Below are positions 13,276-20,805 of a stretch of 21,623 nucleotides of DNA, piece by piece. The stretch covers positions 1 through 21,623 of the forward strand of contig JAEWKY010000096.1 of assembly GCA_023457615.1 (NCBI GenBank), written 5' to 3'. The translations under genes were made by a program, and so were the position numbers. How positions within the stretch are numbered: position 1 is the first letter of the stretch; the number at the start of each line of letters is the position of its first letter. This DNA is from Actinomycetes bacterium. GTDB taxonomy: Bacteria; Actinomycetota; Actinomycetes; Actinomycetales; Microbacteriaceae. Under the pieces are notes generated by a model. It was not told the DNA's origin and ran no database searches. It saw only the letters and a list, made by a program, of their open reading frames with translations.

Positions 13276-13281
13276 TAGGGT
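13276..13281 (+). promoter_or_regulatory. Candidate -10 of the metallopeptidase gene
   Basis: TAGGGT lies 21 bases before the GTG at 13303, leaving room for the GAGAGGA ribosome binding site. The same hexamer recurs before the gene at 21468. No -35 match is clear. Confidence 0.4.
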
Positions 13282-13302
13282 GGCAGTCCCGAGAGGACGA
13301 CC

Positions 13303-14319
13303 GTGCCGCAGTACGACTTCAACCCCCCGCCGGGCTGGCCGGAGCCGCCGAAGGGATGGCGTCCGCCGCCGGGCTGGCAGCCCGATCCGTCGTGGCCGCC
13401 GCCCCCGCCGGGCTGGGGCTTCTGGAGGGTGCGCCCGCCGTCGAAGGCCGCCCGTCGCGCCGTCGCGATCCTCGGCGGGGTCAGTGCGCTCGCCCTCCTG
13501 GCGACCGGCGCCGTCGTCGTGGTGCGCGGCTCGACGTCGGATCGCGGCATCGCGGTGGCCGACGAGGAGTCGGTGCCGCGGTTCGCGACGATCGCCGAGG
13601 CGACCGACTACTACGAGCAGCAGAAGACCGACCTCCGGGGCTTCATCGACGAGAACCCGTTCGGCTACGACTACACGTTCGTCGAAGAGCTCCTCGTCGA
13701 CCTCGACGACAGCGTGCGGGACGAGAGCACCGACCTCTTCCCCGATCCGCACGTGATCGCGCGCGCCGGGATCCAGGTGCTCGAGACGCAGGGACGCTTC
13801 GCGCGGCTCGTCGAGAAGTGGGAGACCGACTTCGCCCCGAAGCCCGACCTGCTCGCGAACACCACCGGCAGCGTCGCGGAGGCGGCGCTCGATGCGGTGA
13901 GCGCGGGTGTCTCCGACATCCGCTTCGACGACTTCTGCGGCACCACCGACGAGGCGCTCGCGTGCGTGGCCACCGGCACGCTCGTGCATGTGCCGAGCGA
14001 GCTGCTCGACTACGACGACGAGCGGATGCGCGCCGAGTTCGGCGACCACTGGTCCTCCGTCATGTGGCACGAGTTCGCGCACGTCATCCAGAACAAGTAC
14101 CTGTTCCGCCTGTGGGACGATCCCGACTTCCAGCGGCTCTTCGTCGACCCGCCGGCACCACCCGGCAACGGCGACATCGACTACCCCGCCGAGCACTCCG
14201 CCGACTGCATGGCCGCCGCCGTGCTGAGCGACTACATCATGGGCTACGACGGCGAGTGCACGCCCGAGAAGCTCGACTTCGCGCGCACCGTCTGGGACGG
14301 GTCGTTCTACGTCGACTGA
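13303..14319 (+). CDS. Membrane-anchored HExxH metallopeptidase with proline-rich N-terminus
   Basis: This 338-residue protein has three parts. Residues 1-48 hold five PPxGW/PPPGW-type repeats and are probably cytoplasmic. One transmembrane helix (about 52-75) follows. The outside domain of about 260 residues has HEFAH (256-260), a zinc-binding HExxH motif, and downstream AEHSADCMAA (296-305), which can supply the third ligand (E297 or D301). This resembles the neutral zinc metallopeptidase family that includes YpfJ, where HExxH is followed by an 'ELQADC' motif. Cysteines at 212, 221, 302 and 319 may form disulfides. GTG at 13303 has GAGAGGA six bases upstream. The substrate is unknown. It is divergent from the pilin-like cluster. 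Confidence 0.78.
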   Translation: MPQYDFNPPPGWPEPPKGWRPPPGWQPDPSWPPPPPGWGFWRVRPPSKAARRAVAILGGVSALALLATGAVVVVRGSTSDRGIAVADEESVPRFATIAEATDYYEQQKTDLRGFIDENPFGYDYTFVEELLVDLDDSVRDESTDLFPDPHVIARAGIQVLETQGRFARLVEKWETDFAPKPDLLANTTGSVAEAALDAVSAGVSDIRFDDFCGTTDEALACVATGTLVHVPSELLDYDDERMRAEFGDHWSSVMWHEFAHVIQNKYLFRLWDDPDFQRLFVDPPAPPGNGDIDYPAEHSADCMAAAVLSDYIMGYDGECTPEKLDFARTVWDGSFYVD

Positions 14320-14351
14320 CCTCCTCTCCCCCGGTGGGACTCCTGTCAACC

Positions 14352-14369
14352 TCCGGCGGGCGCGCCGGA
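14352..14369. terminator. Small hairpin after the metallopeptidase gene
   Basis: TCCGGCG (14352-14358) and CGCCGGA (14363-14369) form a 7-bp stem with a 4-base loop, 33 bases past the stop. It also overlaps the place where a -35 element of the next gene would lie. Confidence 0.45.
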
Positions 14370-14376
14370 TGCGGCG

Positions 14377-14382
14377 CACACT
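14377..14382 (+). promoter_or_regulatory. Candidate leaderless promoter of the small membrane gene
   Basis: CACACT ends six bases before ATG at 14389. The GGAGGG between them touches the ATG and is too close to act as a normal ribosome binding site, which favours a leaderless message. The hexamer lacks the usual leading TA, so confidence is modest. Confidence 0.35.
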
Positions 14383-14388
14383 GGAGGG

Positions 14389-14778
14389 ATGACGCAGCTC
14401 GAGTCGGGAACGCACGCCCCGGCGGCGGAGTCGCCCGCGATCGAGAGCGCCGAGGCGGAGACGGAGCGGATCATCCGATCGGCCACCCTCTGGCTCGGCG
14501 CGACGATCGTGACGGCGGCCCTGCTGCTCGGCCCCTCGGTCGCGGCGGGCTGGCGTCCGGCCGACCTGCCGCTGCAGGATCAGGCGGTGTGGTGGTTCGG
14601 CGCCGTCGTCGCCGCCCTCGGCATGGCGGCTCTCGTCTGGGCGGGCTGCCCGACGCTCGGCTACCCGCTCGCGCAGGCCTGGGTGCAGAAGCGCATCTGC
14701 GTGCGCGTGGGCATCGTCGCGAGCCTCATCGGGATGTCGCTCGCCGGTCTCGCCGTGCTGCTCGCGCCCGCGGGCTGA
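14389..14778 (+). CDS. Small membrane protein with three predicted helices
   Basis: This 129-residue protein has a polar acidic start (about 1-30), then three hydrophobic helices around 33-53, 67-87 and 105-127. A short linker (GCPTLGYPLAQAWVQKR) connects the last two. No family is recognised and there are no catalytic motifs. It stands alone between the metallopeptidase (same strand) and a convergent lipoprotein gene. The ATG is preferred because upstream sequence contains the hairpin and promoter-like elements. Confidence 0.72.
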   Translation: MTQLESGTHAPAAESPAIESAEAETERIIRSATLWLGATIVTAALLLGPSVAAGWRPADLPLQDQAVWWFGAVVAALGMAALVWAGCPTLGYPLAQAWVQKRICVRVGIVASLIGMSLAGLAVLLAPAG

Positions 14779-14813
14779 CCGCCGCCCGGCCCGTCGCCTC
14801 CGGAGCGGGTCAG
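14775..14813. terminator. Weak inverted repeat holding both convergent stop codons
   Basis: CTGACC (14775-14780) and GGTCAG (14808-14813) are perfect 6-bp arms around a 27-base GC-rich loop. The stops of the two convergent genes lie in the arms. It is a weak candidate for a bidirectional terminator. Confidence 0.3.
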
Positions 14814-15682
14814 GAGGAGGTGTCCGGCACGTCGCCGAAGGTGCCCCAGCTGAGCTCGGGGCCGTTCGGGCCGAGCACCGACAGCTGGAACGGGATCGGG
14901 TAGCCCTCGGGATCGGCGTCGGCGAGCGACGGGTCGCGCAGCTGCGCGTCGACGCGCGCCCGCTGCTCCTCCGTCAGCCGGGCGACCCAGAGCTCGGGCC
15001 ACCGGTTGCCCGGCGTCGTGAGCGACTGCAGCTCGACCTCCGACTCGGGGTTCTCCACCGCGATCCGGATGACCGCCTCGATCGCCTCCGCCGACATCCG
15101 CTCGGGGAGGTGCACGACGTGCAGGCGCGGCTGCTCGCCGATGTAGGAGTAGGTCGCGCCCTCGGCGAACTGCGGGAGCTCGCTGAGCGTGCGGAACGAG
15201 CTCGCGAAGGTGTCGAGCGACCCGAGCACGACGTTCGGCCAGCCGTCGATGACGGCGACGCGCACGACATCCGGCGCCTTCTCGATCGCGAGCAGCTCGA
15301 CGAGCGTCGCGCGCACCCGAGCCGCCTCACCCGGGTAGACGGTCGTGTCCCACGGGGTCGGCGGCTGCGTGTCGGTCTCCGGGTCGAGCGGCTCGGTCTC
15401 GCGCGCGAGGATCACGGAGCCCTCCCACGCGCGCTCACCCGCGAGGGCCGCCGCCTGCTCGGCGACGGCGAGCACGACGTCGTCGGGGGCCTCCCGCGCG
15501 ACCTCGACGACCACGTCCACGTCCGACGACCGCGCCGACAGCACGCCGGGCAGGAGTGCCAGATCCTCGGCGAGCGTGGTCGTCGGGGTCGGGCTCGGCG
15601 CGGGCGACCCCGGGATGCCGGCGCACGCGACGAGGGAGAGCACGAGCAGCAGAGGGACGACGGAGAGAGCCCTGGATCTCAC
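14810..15682 (-). CDS. Predicted lipoprotein, unknown function
   Basis: This 290-residue protein starts VRSRALSVVPLLLVLSLVACAG, a lipoprotein signal peptide with lipobox LVAC; Cys would be lipidated and anchor it outside the membrane. A Pro/Thr/Ser-rich spacer (GSPAPSPTPTTT) follows, then a domain of about 240 residues with alternating strands and helices that looks like repeats of a 'DVVRVAV.DG..NVVLG..' type. No enzyme motif is recognised. GTG at 15682 is chosen because it gives a perfect signal peptide; a longer frame to 15769 runs through the upstream palindromes. GATACT six bases before the GTG suggests a leaderless message. Confidence 0.82.
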   Translation of the reverse strand: MRSRALSVVPLLLVLSLVACAGIPGSPAPSPTPTTTLAEDLALLPGVLSARSSDVDVVVEVAREAPDDVVLAVAEQAAALAGERAWEGSVILARETEPLDPETDTQPPTPWDTTVYPGEAARVRATLVELLAIEKAPDVVRVAVIDGWPNVVLGSLDTFASSFRTLSELPQFAEGATYSYIGEQPRLHVVHLPERMSAEAIEAVIRIAVENPESEVELQSLTTPGNRWPELWVARLTEEQRARVDAQLRDPSLADADPEGYPIPFQLSVLGPNGPELSWGTFGDVPDTSS

Positions 15683-15688
15683 CCGGCG

Positions 15689-15694
15689 AGTATC
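15689..15694 (-). promoter_or_regulatory. Candidate leaderless promoter of the lipoprotein gene
   Basis: GATACT (preceded by TGT) on the minus strand ends six bases before GTG at 15682. It is one of the better matches to a -10 element in the window. Confidence 0.5.
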
Positions 15695-15699
15695 ACACC

Positions 15700-15771
15700 C
15701 CCGGCTGGGAGCCTCCGTCGCAGAACACCTCGGTTGCAGAATCAGCCGGGAGGACGGAGCACTGTGCAACC
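15700..15771. repeat. Three interleaved inverted repeats between the NTase-like and lipoprotein genes
   Basis: Arms A CCCGGCTG (15700-15707), B CTCCGTC (15713-15719) and C GGTTGCA (15732-15738) are followed in the same order by their exact reverse complements, A' CAGCCGGG (15743-15750), B' GACGGAG (15753-15759) and C' TGCAACC (15765-15771). The pairs cross rather than nest, so at most alternative hairpins or a pseudoknot could form. It follows the stop of the gene at 15785 on the minus strand and precedes the lipoprotein promoter. Confidence 0.8.
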
Positions 15772-15784
15772 ACCCCGACGAGAG

Positions 15785-17080
15785 TCAGTGCTCGACGGGC
15801 GCCTGCATCGCGTGGATGTACTCCTTGATGGAGGGCATCGCCTCGAGCTTGTCCTGGAAGAACGTGTTGACGAGGTTGATCACGCGCGCCTGCGCGCCCT
15901 CGACCGCGGCCGTGCGCGCCTCCCCCGGCACCTGCGACTCGAGGGTGCGCGCGAGGTCTTGGATCGCCGCGACGATCTCCTCCTCGGCCGGACCGTCGAG
16001 GGCCTTCACGACGTCGAGCACGAGGGCGTCGGCCTGGCGGCGCACGTCGTCGATCGGGATGCTCGACCCCGGCTGGGTCGCGTTGTCGAGCGTGACGATG
16101 AGCGACCACACCTGGTACAGGATCGTCGTCGGCTCGTCGAACAGCCCGCGCACGAAGGCGGCGTCGTAGTGGCGACCGGAGAGCCGGAACACGTTGTACA
16201 TGCGCTTCGCGGCCTTGCCGTAGTTGAGGTGCTTCGTGAGGTACTTGCGCACCTCGCCCTCGAGCTGCTCGACGTAGCTGTCGAGCGCGTCGTCGGAGAC
16301 GTGCGCGACGATCTTCGCGAACGTCGGCACCTCCTCGGCGTCGAGGTAGACCTCCTGGAAGTACGTGTCGAGGTAGCCGTCGAGCGACACGATCGTGCCC
16401 TCCGGCGCCTCCCAGGTGACGTCGATGACGTTGCTCGCGTTCGAGAGCTTCCCGCGCTCCGGGTCGGTCACAACCCAGTCGGCCTTGACCCACCCGGGAT
16501 CGCGCGCGGCGTCCTCCCAGCGCACCTCGCCATCCGGGGTCTGGATGACGCCCGCCTCGATGTCGGCGAGCGACCAGGTGATGGGGGCGCCCGCCCGGGT
16601 CGACCCGAGCTTCGCCTCGAGGAACTGATAGGTCTCGCCGCGCGTGAAGGCGAGCACCTTCTCCTTGAGCGAGGTGGCCAGGATGGCGCACGCCTCGTCG
16701 CGCGTCGCCGCCTTGATGTTGAAGCGCTGGAAGAAGTCGGCGTCGCCGGGGAAGCTCTGGATCTTCGACTGCGCGGCCGACCCGGAGAGGGCGAGCGCGC
16801 CCTCGGTCGTCGCCGGGTCTCCCGTGAGCTCGACGATGGCGCCCACCTTGCGGAAGCGCGCGAGATCCTTCGGCGAGAAGTCGAGCATCGCGACGCGGTG
16901 CCCGAAGGTGCCGCTGCGCACGTCGACCGTGACGTCGTCGTCGGTCTGCGACGCGATCGCGGCGAGCCAGGCGACCGTGTCGGCCTCGTCGAGCTTCACG
17001 CCGAGGCGCTCGGCCGACTCGATGATGCGCTGCACGTCGGGGTTCGCGGCGGGATCCGCGGCGGCGGGGTTCGAGCTCAT
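15785..17080 (-). CDS. Putative nucleotidyltransferase-fold protein, unrecognised family
   Basis: This 431-residue protein contains LALSGSAAQSKIQSFPGDADFF (residues 96-117). This fits the polymerase-beta type nucleotidyltransferase signature, hG[GS]x(9-13)Dh[DE]h: G100 and S101, then D113 and D115. A strand with an Asp in the right style (WVKADWVV, D201) could be the third metal ligand. The C-terminal half (about 250-431) is mainly helical, with KYLTKHLNYGKAAKRMYNVFRLSG, as expected of a helical substrate-binding domain. The family is not recognised and activity is inferred only. ATG at 17080 has a strong GAGGAGG site; a longer frame to 17188 is rejected. It lies 13 bases after a DEDDh exonuclease gene and is probably the last gene of that operon. 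Confidence 0.75.
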   Translation of the reverse strand: MSSNPAAADPAANPDVQRIIESAERLGVKLDEADTVAWLAAIASQTDDDVTVDVRSGTFGHRVAMLDFSPKDLARFRKVGAIVELTGDPATTEGALALSGSAAQSKIQSFPGDADFFQRFNIKAATRDEACAILATSLKEKVLAFTRGETYQFLEAKLGSTRAGAPITWSLADIEAGVIQTPDGEVRWEDAARDPGWVKADWVVTDPERGKLSNASNVIDVTWEAPEGTIVSLDGYLDTYFQEVYLDAEEVPTFAKIVAHVSDDALDSYVEQLEGEVRKYLTKHLNYGKAAKRMYNVFRLSGRHYDAAFVRGLFDEPTTILYQVWSLIVTLDNATQPGSSIPIDDVRRQADALVLDVVKALDGPAEEEIVAAIQDLARTLESQVPGEARTAAVEGAQARVINLVNTFFQDKLEAMPSIKEYIHAMQAPVEH

Positions 17081-17093
17081 GACGCCTCCTCGA

Positions 17094-17702
17094 TCAGGAT
17101 GCTTCGGTGGCTTGCGCGCTCGCGGTGCGGAGGGCGGCGGCATCCTCGGAGATCCGGCGGAACAGCTCGGCCTGATCCCGGGCGTCACCGAGAGCGTTGT
17201 GGGACAGCGGGCGGCCTGCGAGGTACTTCGGCGAGAGGTGCCGCATGCTCGTCTGCTCCCAGGTCGAGCCCATCATGCCGACGTAGTAGGACTTGATGTC
17301 AAGACCTCCGTGCCCGAAGGGGTTCTCGATGCCGTAGCGCACGAAGTACTCGTTCACGAACATCCAGTCGAACACGGCGTTGAATCCGACGAACACGGCG
17401 CGGTGGGTCTGCGGCGGCACGACGTCGCGGATCCACCGGGCGAACTCCTCCATCGCCCGCTGCGGCTCGACGCCGTTCGCCGCGAGCTCGTCCATCTTCA
17501 GACCGCTCACGGCGAGCGCGCTGTCGACGACGGCGATGCGGTCGGGCTTGAGCTCGATGTAGAACCCGCGGTCGGGATCGTCGACCGGGCACGCTCCGAT
17601 CGACACCATCGCGTAGTCGCCGGGAGTCGGGCCGGCGGTCTCGACGTCGACGGAGATGAAGCGCTCGGGGCGGACGCGCTGTGCCTTCGCCGGAGCGACC
17701 AC
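17094..17702 (-). CDS. DEDDh-type 3'-5' exonuclease (DnaQ/RNase T-like)
   Basis: This 202-residue protein has the three exonuclease motifs: Exo I SVDVETAGP (D19, E21), Exo II FVGFNAVFDWMF (N108, D112) and Exo III HNALGDARDQAEL (H168, D173). All metal-binding acids and the general-base His are present, so it should be active. Similar proteins trim DNA or RNA 3' ends (DNA polymerase III epsilon, RNase T, oligoribonuclease). The substrate cannot be told from sequence. The GTG start lies two bases after the RidA stop, with no separate promoter, and the NTase-like gene starts 13 bases after its end. The length fits a stand-alone exonuclease. Confidence 0.88.
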   Translation of the reverse strand: MVAPAKAQRVRPERFISVDVETAGPTPGDYAMVSIGACPVDDPDRGFYIELKPDRIAVVDSALAVSGLKMDELAANGVEPQRAMEEFARWIRDVVPPQTHRAVFVGFNAVFDWMFVNEYFVRYGIENPFGHGGLDIKSYYVGMMGSTWEQTSMRHLSPKYLAGRPLSHNALGDARDQAELFRRISEDAAALRTASAQATEAS

Positions 17703-17704
17703 CG

Positions 17705-18088
17705 TCAGGCCTGGCCGAGGTGCGCGGTGACCTCGATCTCGATCTTCATGGCGGGGCTCGACAGCCCGGCCACGAACATCGTCGCGGCGGGTCGCACCTC
17801 GCCGAACACCTCCTGCAGCGCGGGCCAGGTCTTCTCGAAGTCGTCGCCGTCGGGCAGCAGGTAGTGCACCCGCACCACGTCGGCGAACGTGGCCCCGGCC
17901 TCGGCGAGCGCCGCGCCGATGTTCTTCAGGGCCTGGCGTGCCTGCTCCTCGACGTCGTCGGAGATCGTCATCGTCGAGTAGTCGTATCCGGTGGTGCCGG
18001 AGACGAACACCCAGTCGCCCGAGACCACGGCACGCGAGTACCCGATCTGCGACTCGAAGGTGGACCCGGACGAGATCAGCCTGCGCAT
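17705..18088 (-). CDS. RidA/YjgF-family protein
   Basis: This 127-residue protein has the size and pattern of Rid proteins, which form trimers and in the best-known members hydrolyse reactive enamine/imine intermediates from amino-acid metabolism. Typical parts are 'FVSGTTGYD', 'QARQALKNIGAALAEAGATFADVVRVHYLL', 'VRPAATMFVAGL' and a closing 'IEIEVTA'. The Arg in VRPAAT (R99) matches the conserved substrate-binding Arg of RidA, so the enamine hydrolase role is possible, though many Rid subfamilies differ. ATG at 18088 is preceded by TAGCCT six bases upstream, again fitting a leaderless message. It is the first gene of the operon with the exonuclease. Confidence 0.88.
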   Translation of the reverse strand: MRRLISSGSTFESQIGYSRAVVSGDWVFVSGTTGYDYSTMTISDDVEEQARQALKNIGAALAEAGATFADVVRVHYLLPDGDDFEKTWPALQEVFGEVRPAATMFVAGLSSPAMKIEIEVTAHLGQA

Positions 18089-18094
18089 GGATCG

Positions 18095-18100
18095 AGGCTA
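18095..18100 (-). promoter_or_regulatory. Candidate leaderless promoter of the RidA-exonuclease operon
   Basis: TAGCCT on the minus strand ends six bases before ATG at 18088. No ribosome binding site is visible. It would drive the three-gene operon ending at 15785. Confidence 0.5.
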
Positions 18101-18134
18101 GCGCCGCGGAGGGGTCGGTCCGCGCGGCGGCAGG

Positions 18135-19574
18135 TCAGAGCTCGAGCGCCGCGGGATCCTCGGGCTCGTCCGGGTCGTTGCGCGCCCGGCCCGCCCTCAC
18201 CTCGCCGATCGCGAGCACGAGGCTCACGACCATCCCGAGGGCGAGCAGGCCGGCGCCCACGAGCGGCGCGACGGTGAACGCGGCGGGATCGGGATGCACC
18301 CCACCCGGCGCGACGAAGAGCACGAGGATGCCGGAGGTCAGCGCGCTGCCCGTGGCGAATCCGATGTTGCGCAGCAGCTGATTCGCCGAGACGGCGCTGC
18401 CGCTGTCGCGCGGGGCGGCGTGCCGCAGCACGAGACCGGGCATGGCGGCGAACGAGCTGCCGCTGCCGAGGCCGGCGAGCAGCATCGAGAGCGCGAGCAT
18501 CCACACCTGGTCGTGGGCGAGCGCGACGACCAGCAGCGCCGCGGTGTAGAACGCGCAGCCGATCGGCAGCAGCAGGTCGGGCGCGAGCCGCCGGGCGACG
18601 AGCAGGTTGAGGCGGCTGCCGGCGAGCGACGCCGCGGAGTAGGGCACCATGAGCAGCCCGGCGACGAACACCGACTGCGCGAGCCCACCCTGCGCGAGAG
18701 GCGCCTGTGCCACGAGCACGACGAGCGACAGCAGCAGGTAGACGCCGATGCCGGCCACGAGCGCCACGAGGTTGGCGCCGAGCACCCCGCGACGCACGGC
18801 GAACCGGAGGTCGAGCAGCGGCTCCGGCACGCGCAGCGACCGGCGCGCGAAGAGCACGAGGGCGACGACCGCGATCACGAGCGATCCCAGCACCGCGGGC
18901 GACAGCCACCCCCACGTCTCGCCCTGAGTGATGACCAGCAGGAGCGCCGAGCTGCCGATCGAGAGCAGCACGGCTCCGGGCCAGTCCACCCGCGCCGTCG
19001 CGCCCGCGCCCGCCGTCCTCGGCACGACGACCGCGGCCACGACGAGGGCGACGGTGCTCGCCGCGAACCCGAACCAGTACGCCGCCGCCAGGCCGCCGAC
19101 GGTCGCGACGAGGGAGGCGATCGGGTAGCCGAGCCCCGCGCCCGCGACGACGGAGACCGAGAGGAGCGCGAGCGCCGACGCGTGGCGCTCGGCCGGGAGG
19201 GTCGCGCGCGCGACGGCGATCGCGACCGGGGTCGAGCCGAGCGCGATGCCCTGCAGAAGGCGTCCGACCAGGATGCCGCCGAAGCCGAGCGGGAGGGCCG
19301 CGATGAGCGTGCCGACGACGGCGACCGCGATCGAGCCGAGCAGCACGGCCCGGCGTCGGGGGCCGTCCGCGAGCCGGCCGAGGATCGGCACCGCGACGGC
19401 CCCGGCGAGGAGGGCCGCCGTGAGCGTCCACTGCGCGTCGGCGACCGAGAGGTGCTCCGTCTCGGCGACCTCCGCCACGAGCGGGGCCCCGAGGCTGCTC
19501 ACCACCGCCCCGGTCGTGGTCGCGAGCACGAGGGCGGGCAGCAGCATCCTCTCGCGTGCGCTCACCCGGCCCAT
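18135..19574 (-). CDS. MFS transporter, DHA2 (14-helix) type
   Basis: This 479-residue protein has about 14 hydrophobic helices, the number typical of the DHA2 drug:proton antiporter family. Motif A (GRLADGPRRR, about 66-75) follows helix 2. GAGLGYPIASLVATVGG fits the antiporter motif C region in helix 5. The C terminus is acidic (NDPDEPEDPAALEL). A drug-export role is likely by family, but the substrate is unknown. The ATG at 19574 has GGGGGAGA close by. The in-frame GTG at 19565 (VSARERMLLP) is an alternative with better spacing. The transporter is divergent from a small disordered protein gene. Confidence 0.9.
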   Translation of the reverse strand: MGRVSARERMLLPALVLATTTGAVVSSLGAPLVAEVAETEHLSVADAQWTLTAALLAGAVAVPILGRLADGPRRRAVLLGSIAVAVVGTLIAALPLGFGGILVGRLLQGIALGSTPVAIAVARATLPAERHASALALLSVSVVAGAGLGYPIASLVATVGGLAAAYWFGFAASTVALVVAAVVVPRTAGAGATARVDWPGAVLLSIGSSALLLVITQGETWGWLSPAVLGSLVIAVVALVLFARRSLRVPEPLLDLRFAVRRGVLGANLVALVAGIGVYLLLSLVVLVAQAPLAQGGLAQSVFVAGLLMVPYSAASLAGSRLNLLVARRLAPDLLLPIGCAFYTAALLVVALAHDQVWMLALSMLLAGLGSGSSFAAMPGLVLRHAAPRDSGSAVSANQLLRNIGFATGSALTSGILVLFVAPGGVHPDPAAFTVAPLVGAGLLALGMVVSLVLAIGEVRAGRARNDPDEPEDPAALEL

Positions 19575-19633
19575 TCTCCCCCCGGGAGCGCAAGCCCCTG
19601 GCCGTCGGCCGCGTCGACACGGAGCGTAGAGGC

Positions 19634-19834
19634 ATGGACGCAGACCACAAGCAGCCCACCGATCACCTGCCGCCCGAGACCGAGCGCGACGCCGACGACA
19701 GCCGCACGACGTCCGATCCGTCGTATCCCGTCGACGGCCCCGCCGAGACCGGCGGCGTGTCGCCCGAGACGGCCGCCGAACCGGGGCGTCCCGATCGTCA
19801 CGGCCTCGACAAGCTGCCGCCCACCGGCCGCTGA
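19634..19834 (+). CDS. Small disordered hypothetical protein
   Basis: 66 residues, MDADHKQPTDHLPPETERDA and onward, very rich in Asp, Glu, Pro, Thr and Gly with no hydrophobic segment. It is probably intrinsically disordered. ATG at 19634 has AGAGG just upstream. No family is recognised. It lies between divergent DHA2 and convergent EamA genes. The strong amino-acid bias and consistent frame support it modestly; being short, it could still be a false frame. Confidence 0.5.
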   Translation: MDADHKQPTDHLPPETERDADDSRTTSDPSYPVDGPAETGGVSPETAAEPGRPDRHGLDKLPPTGR

Positions 19835-19861
19835 CCTGCCGCCGCCGGCTCCGATCAGCGG
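19828..19861. terminator. Inverted repeat holding both convergent stop codons
   Basis: CCGCTGA (19828-19834) and TCAGCGG (19855-19861) form a perfect 7-bp stem with a 20-base GC-rich loop. The stop of the small disordered protein gene and that of the EamA gene both lie in the arms. Candidate bidirectional terminator. Confidence 0.45.
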
Positions 19862-20805
19862 ACGGGTTCGGACTGCTCGACGACCGGCACCGCCTCGACG
19901 GGCGCGTCGGCGCGCTTCTCCGCGCGCACGCACGCGATGCCGACGAGGATGAGCACGCCGCCGAGCAGCTGGAACGGGCCGAGCGCCTCGCCGAGCAGCA
20001 CCCAGGCGAAGACCGACGCGAACACGACCTCGAGCATCCCGACGAACGACATGAGCCGCGACCCGAGGCGCTGCGAGGCCGTCATGCTCAGCGCATAGCC
20101 GAGCGCGGTGGTGATGGCGAGCGCGAGCAGCGGGGCCCACCAGGGCGCGACGCCGCCGAAGGCGGCCACGTCGGTGAGCGCCGTCTCGAACGGCACGAGT
20201 CCGACGACGCCGACGACGAGCAGCGCGAGAGATCCGAGCAGGAGCGAGATCGACGCGAACGCGGCGGCGGGAAGCCCTTCGGCCGGGCGCGCGGCGATGA
20301 CGTAGTAGAGAGCGCACCCCACGGCGGCGAGGCCCGCGAAGACGTAGCCCAGCACGTCGCCGCCGCCGACGGGACCGATGATGAGCACGAGACCGCCGAG
20401 GGCGAGCGCGGCGCCGATCAGCACGACGAGGCGAGGCAGCCGGCGCGTCGCGACGGCGACCCACGCGACGAGCAGCAGCGGCGCCGTGTACTCGATGAGG
20501 AGTCCCGACGACACCGGGATCCGCTGGATCGCCGCGAAGTACACGAGCTGCGTGCCGGCGACGCCGATGAGCGCCATGCCGAGGATGCGCCAGCGTGCCC
20601 GCCACACCACTCGCCACCTGCCACGGAGGGCCGCGATCGCGAACGGCACGAGCAGCAGGCCCGCGACACCGGCGCGCACGGTGACCGCGGCGGCGGGGCT
20701 CCACCCCGCCTCCATGAGCGGCTTCACGAGCGCGCCGGAGGTTCCGAAGCAGACGGACGCGAGGATGCCGTAGACGAGTCCGGAGGTGACGGTGGAGCGG
20801 GTCAT
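19855..20805 (-). CDS. EamA/DMT-family transporter
   Basis: This 316-residue protein has about ten hydrophobic helices in two EamA domains (about 10-135 and 150-288). Typical features are 'FGTSGALVKPLMEAGWSPAAAVTVRAGVAGLLLVP' in the first half and 'GSRLMSFVGMLEVVFASVFAWVLLGEALGPFQLLGGVLILVG' in the second, the classic EamA closing helix pair. Members export amino acids or other metabolites; the substrate is not known. ATG at 20805 has only a weak site upstream. It is divergent from a CGNR zinc-finger regulator 68 bases away, which probably controls it. Confidence 0.93.
   Translation of the reverse strand: MTRSTVTSGLVYGILASVCFGTSGALVKPLMEAGWSPAAAVTVRAGVAGLLLVPFAIAALRGRWRVVWRARWRILGMALIGVAGTQLVYFAAIQRIPVSSGLLIEYTAPLLLVAWVAVATRRLPRLVVLIGAALALGGLVLIIGPVGGGDVLGYVFAGLAAVGCALYYVIAARPAEGLPAAAFASISLLLGSLALLVVGVVGLVPFETALTDVAAFGGVAPWWAPLLALAITTALGYALSMTASQRLGSRLMSFVGMLEVVFASVFAWVLLGEALGPFQLLGGVLILVGIACVRAEKRADAPVEAVPVVEQSEPVR

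Noticed and set aside
18294..19952. Long plus-strand frame opposite the DHA2 transporter
   Set aside because: It is antisense to a convincing transporter, and its translation is rich in Arg, Glu and Asp with no hydrophobic or catalytic pattern.
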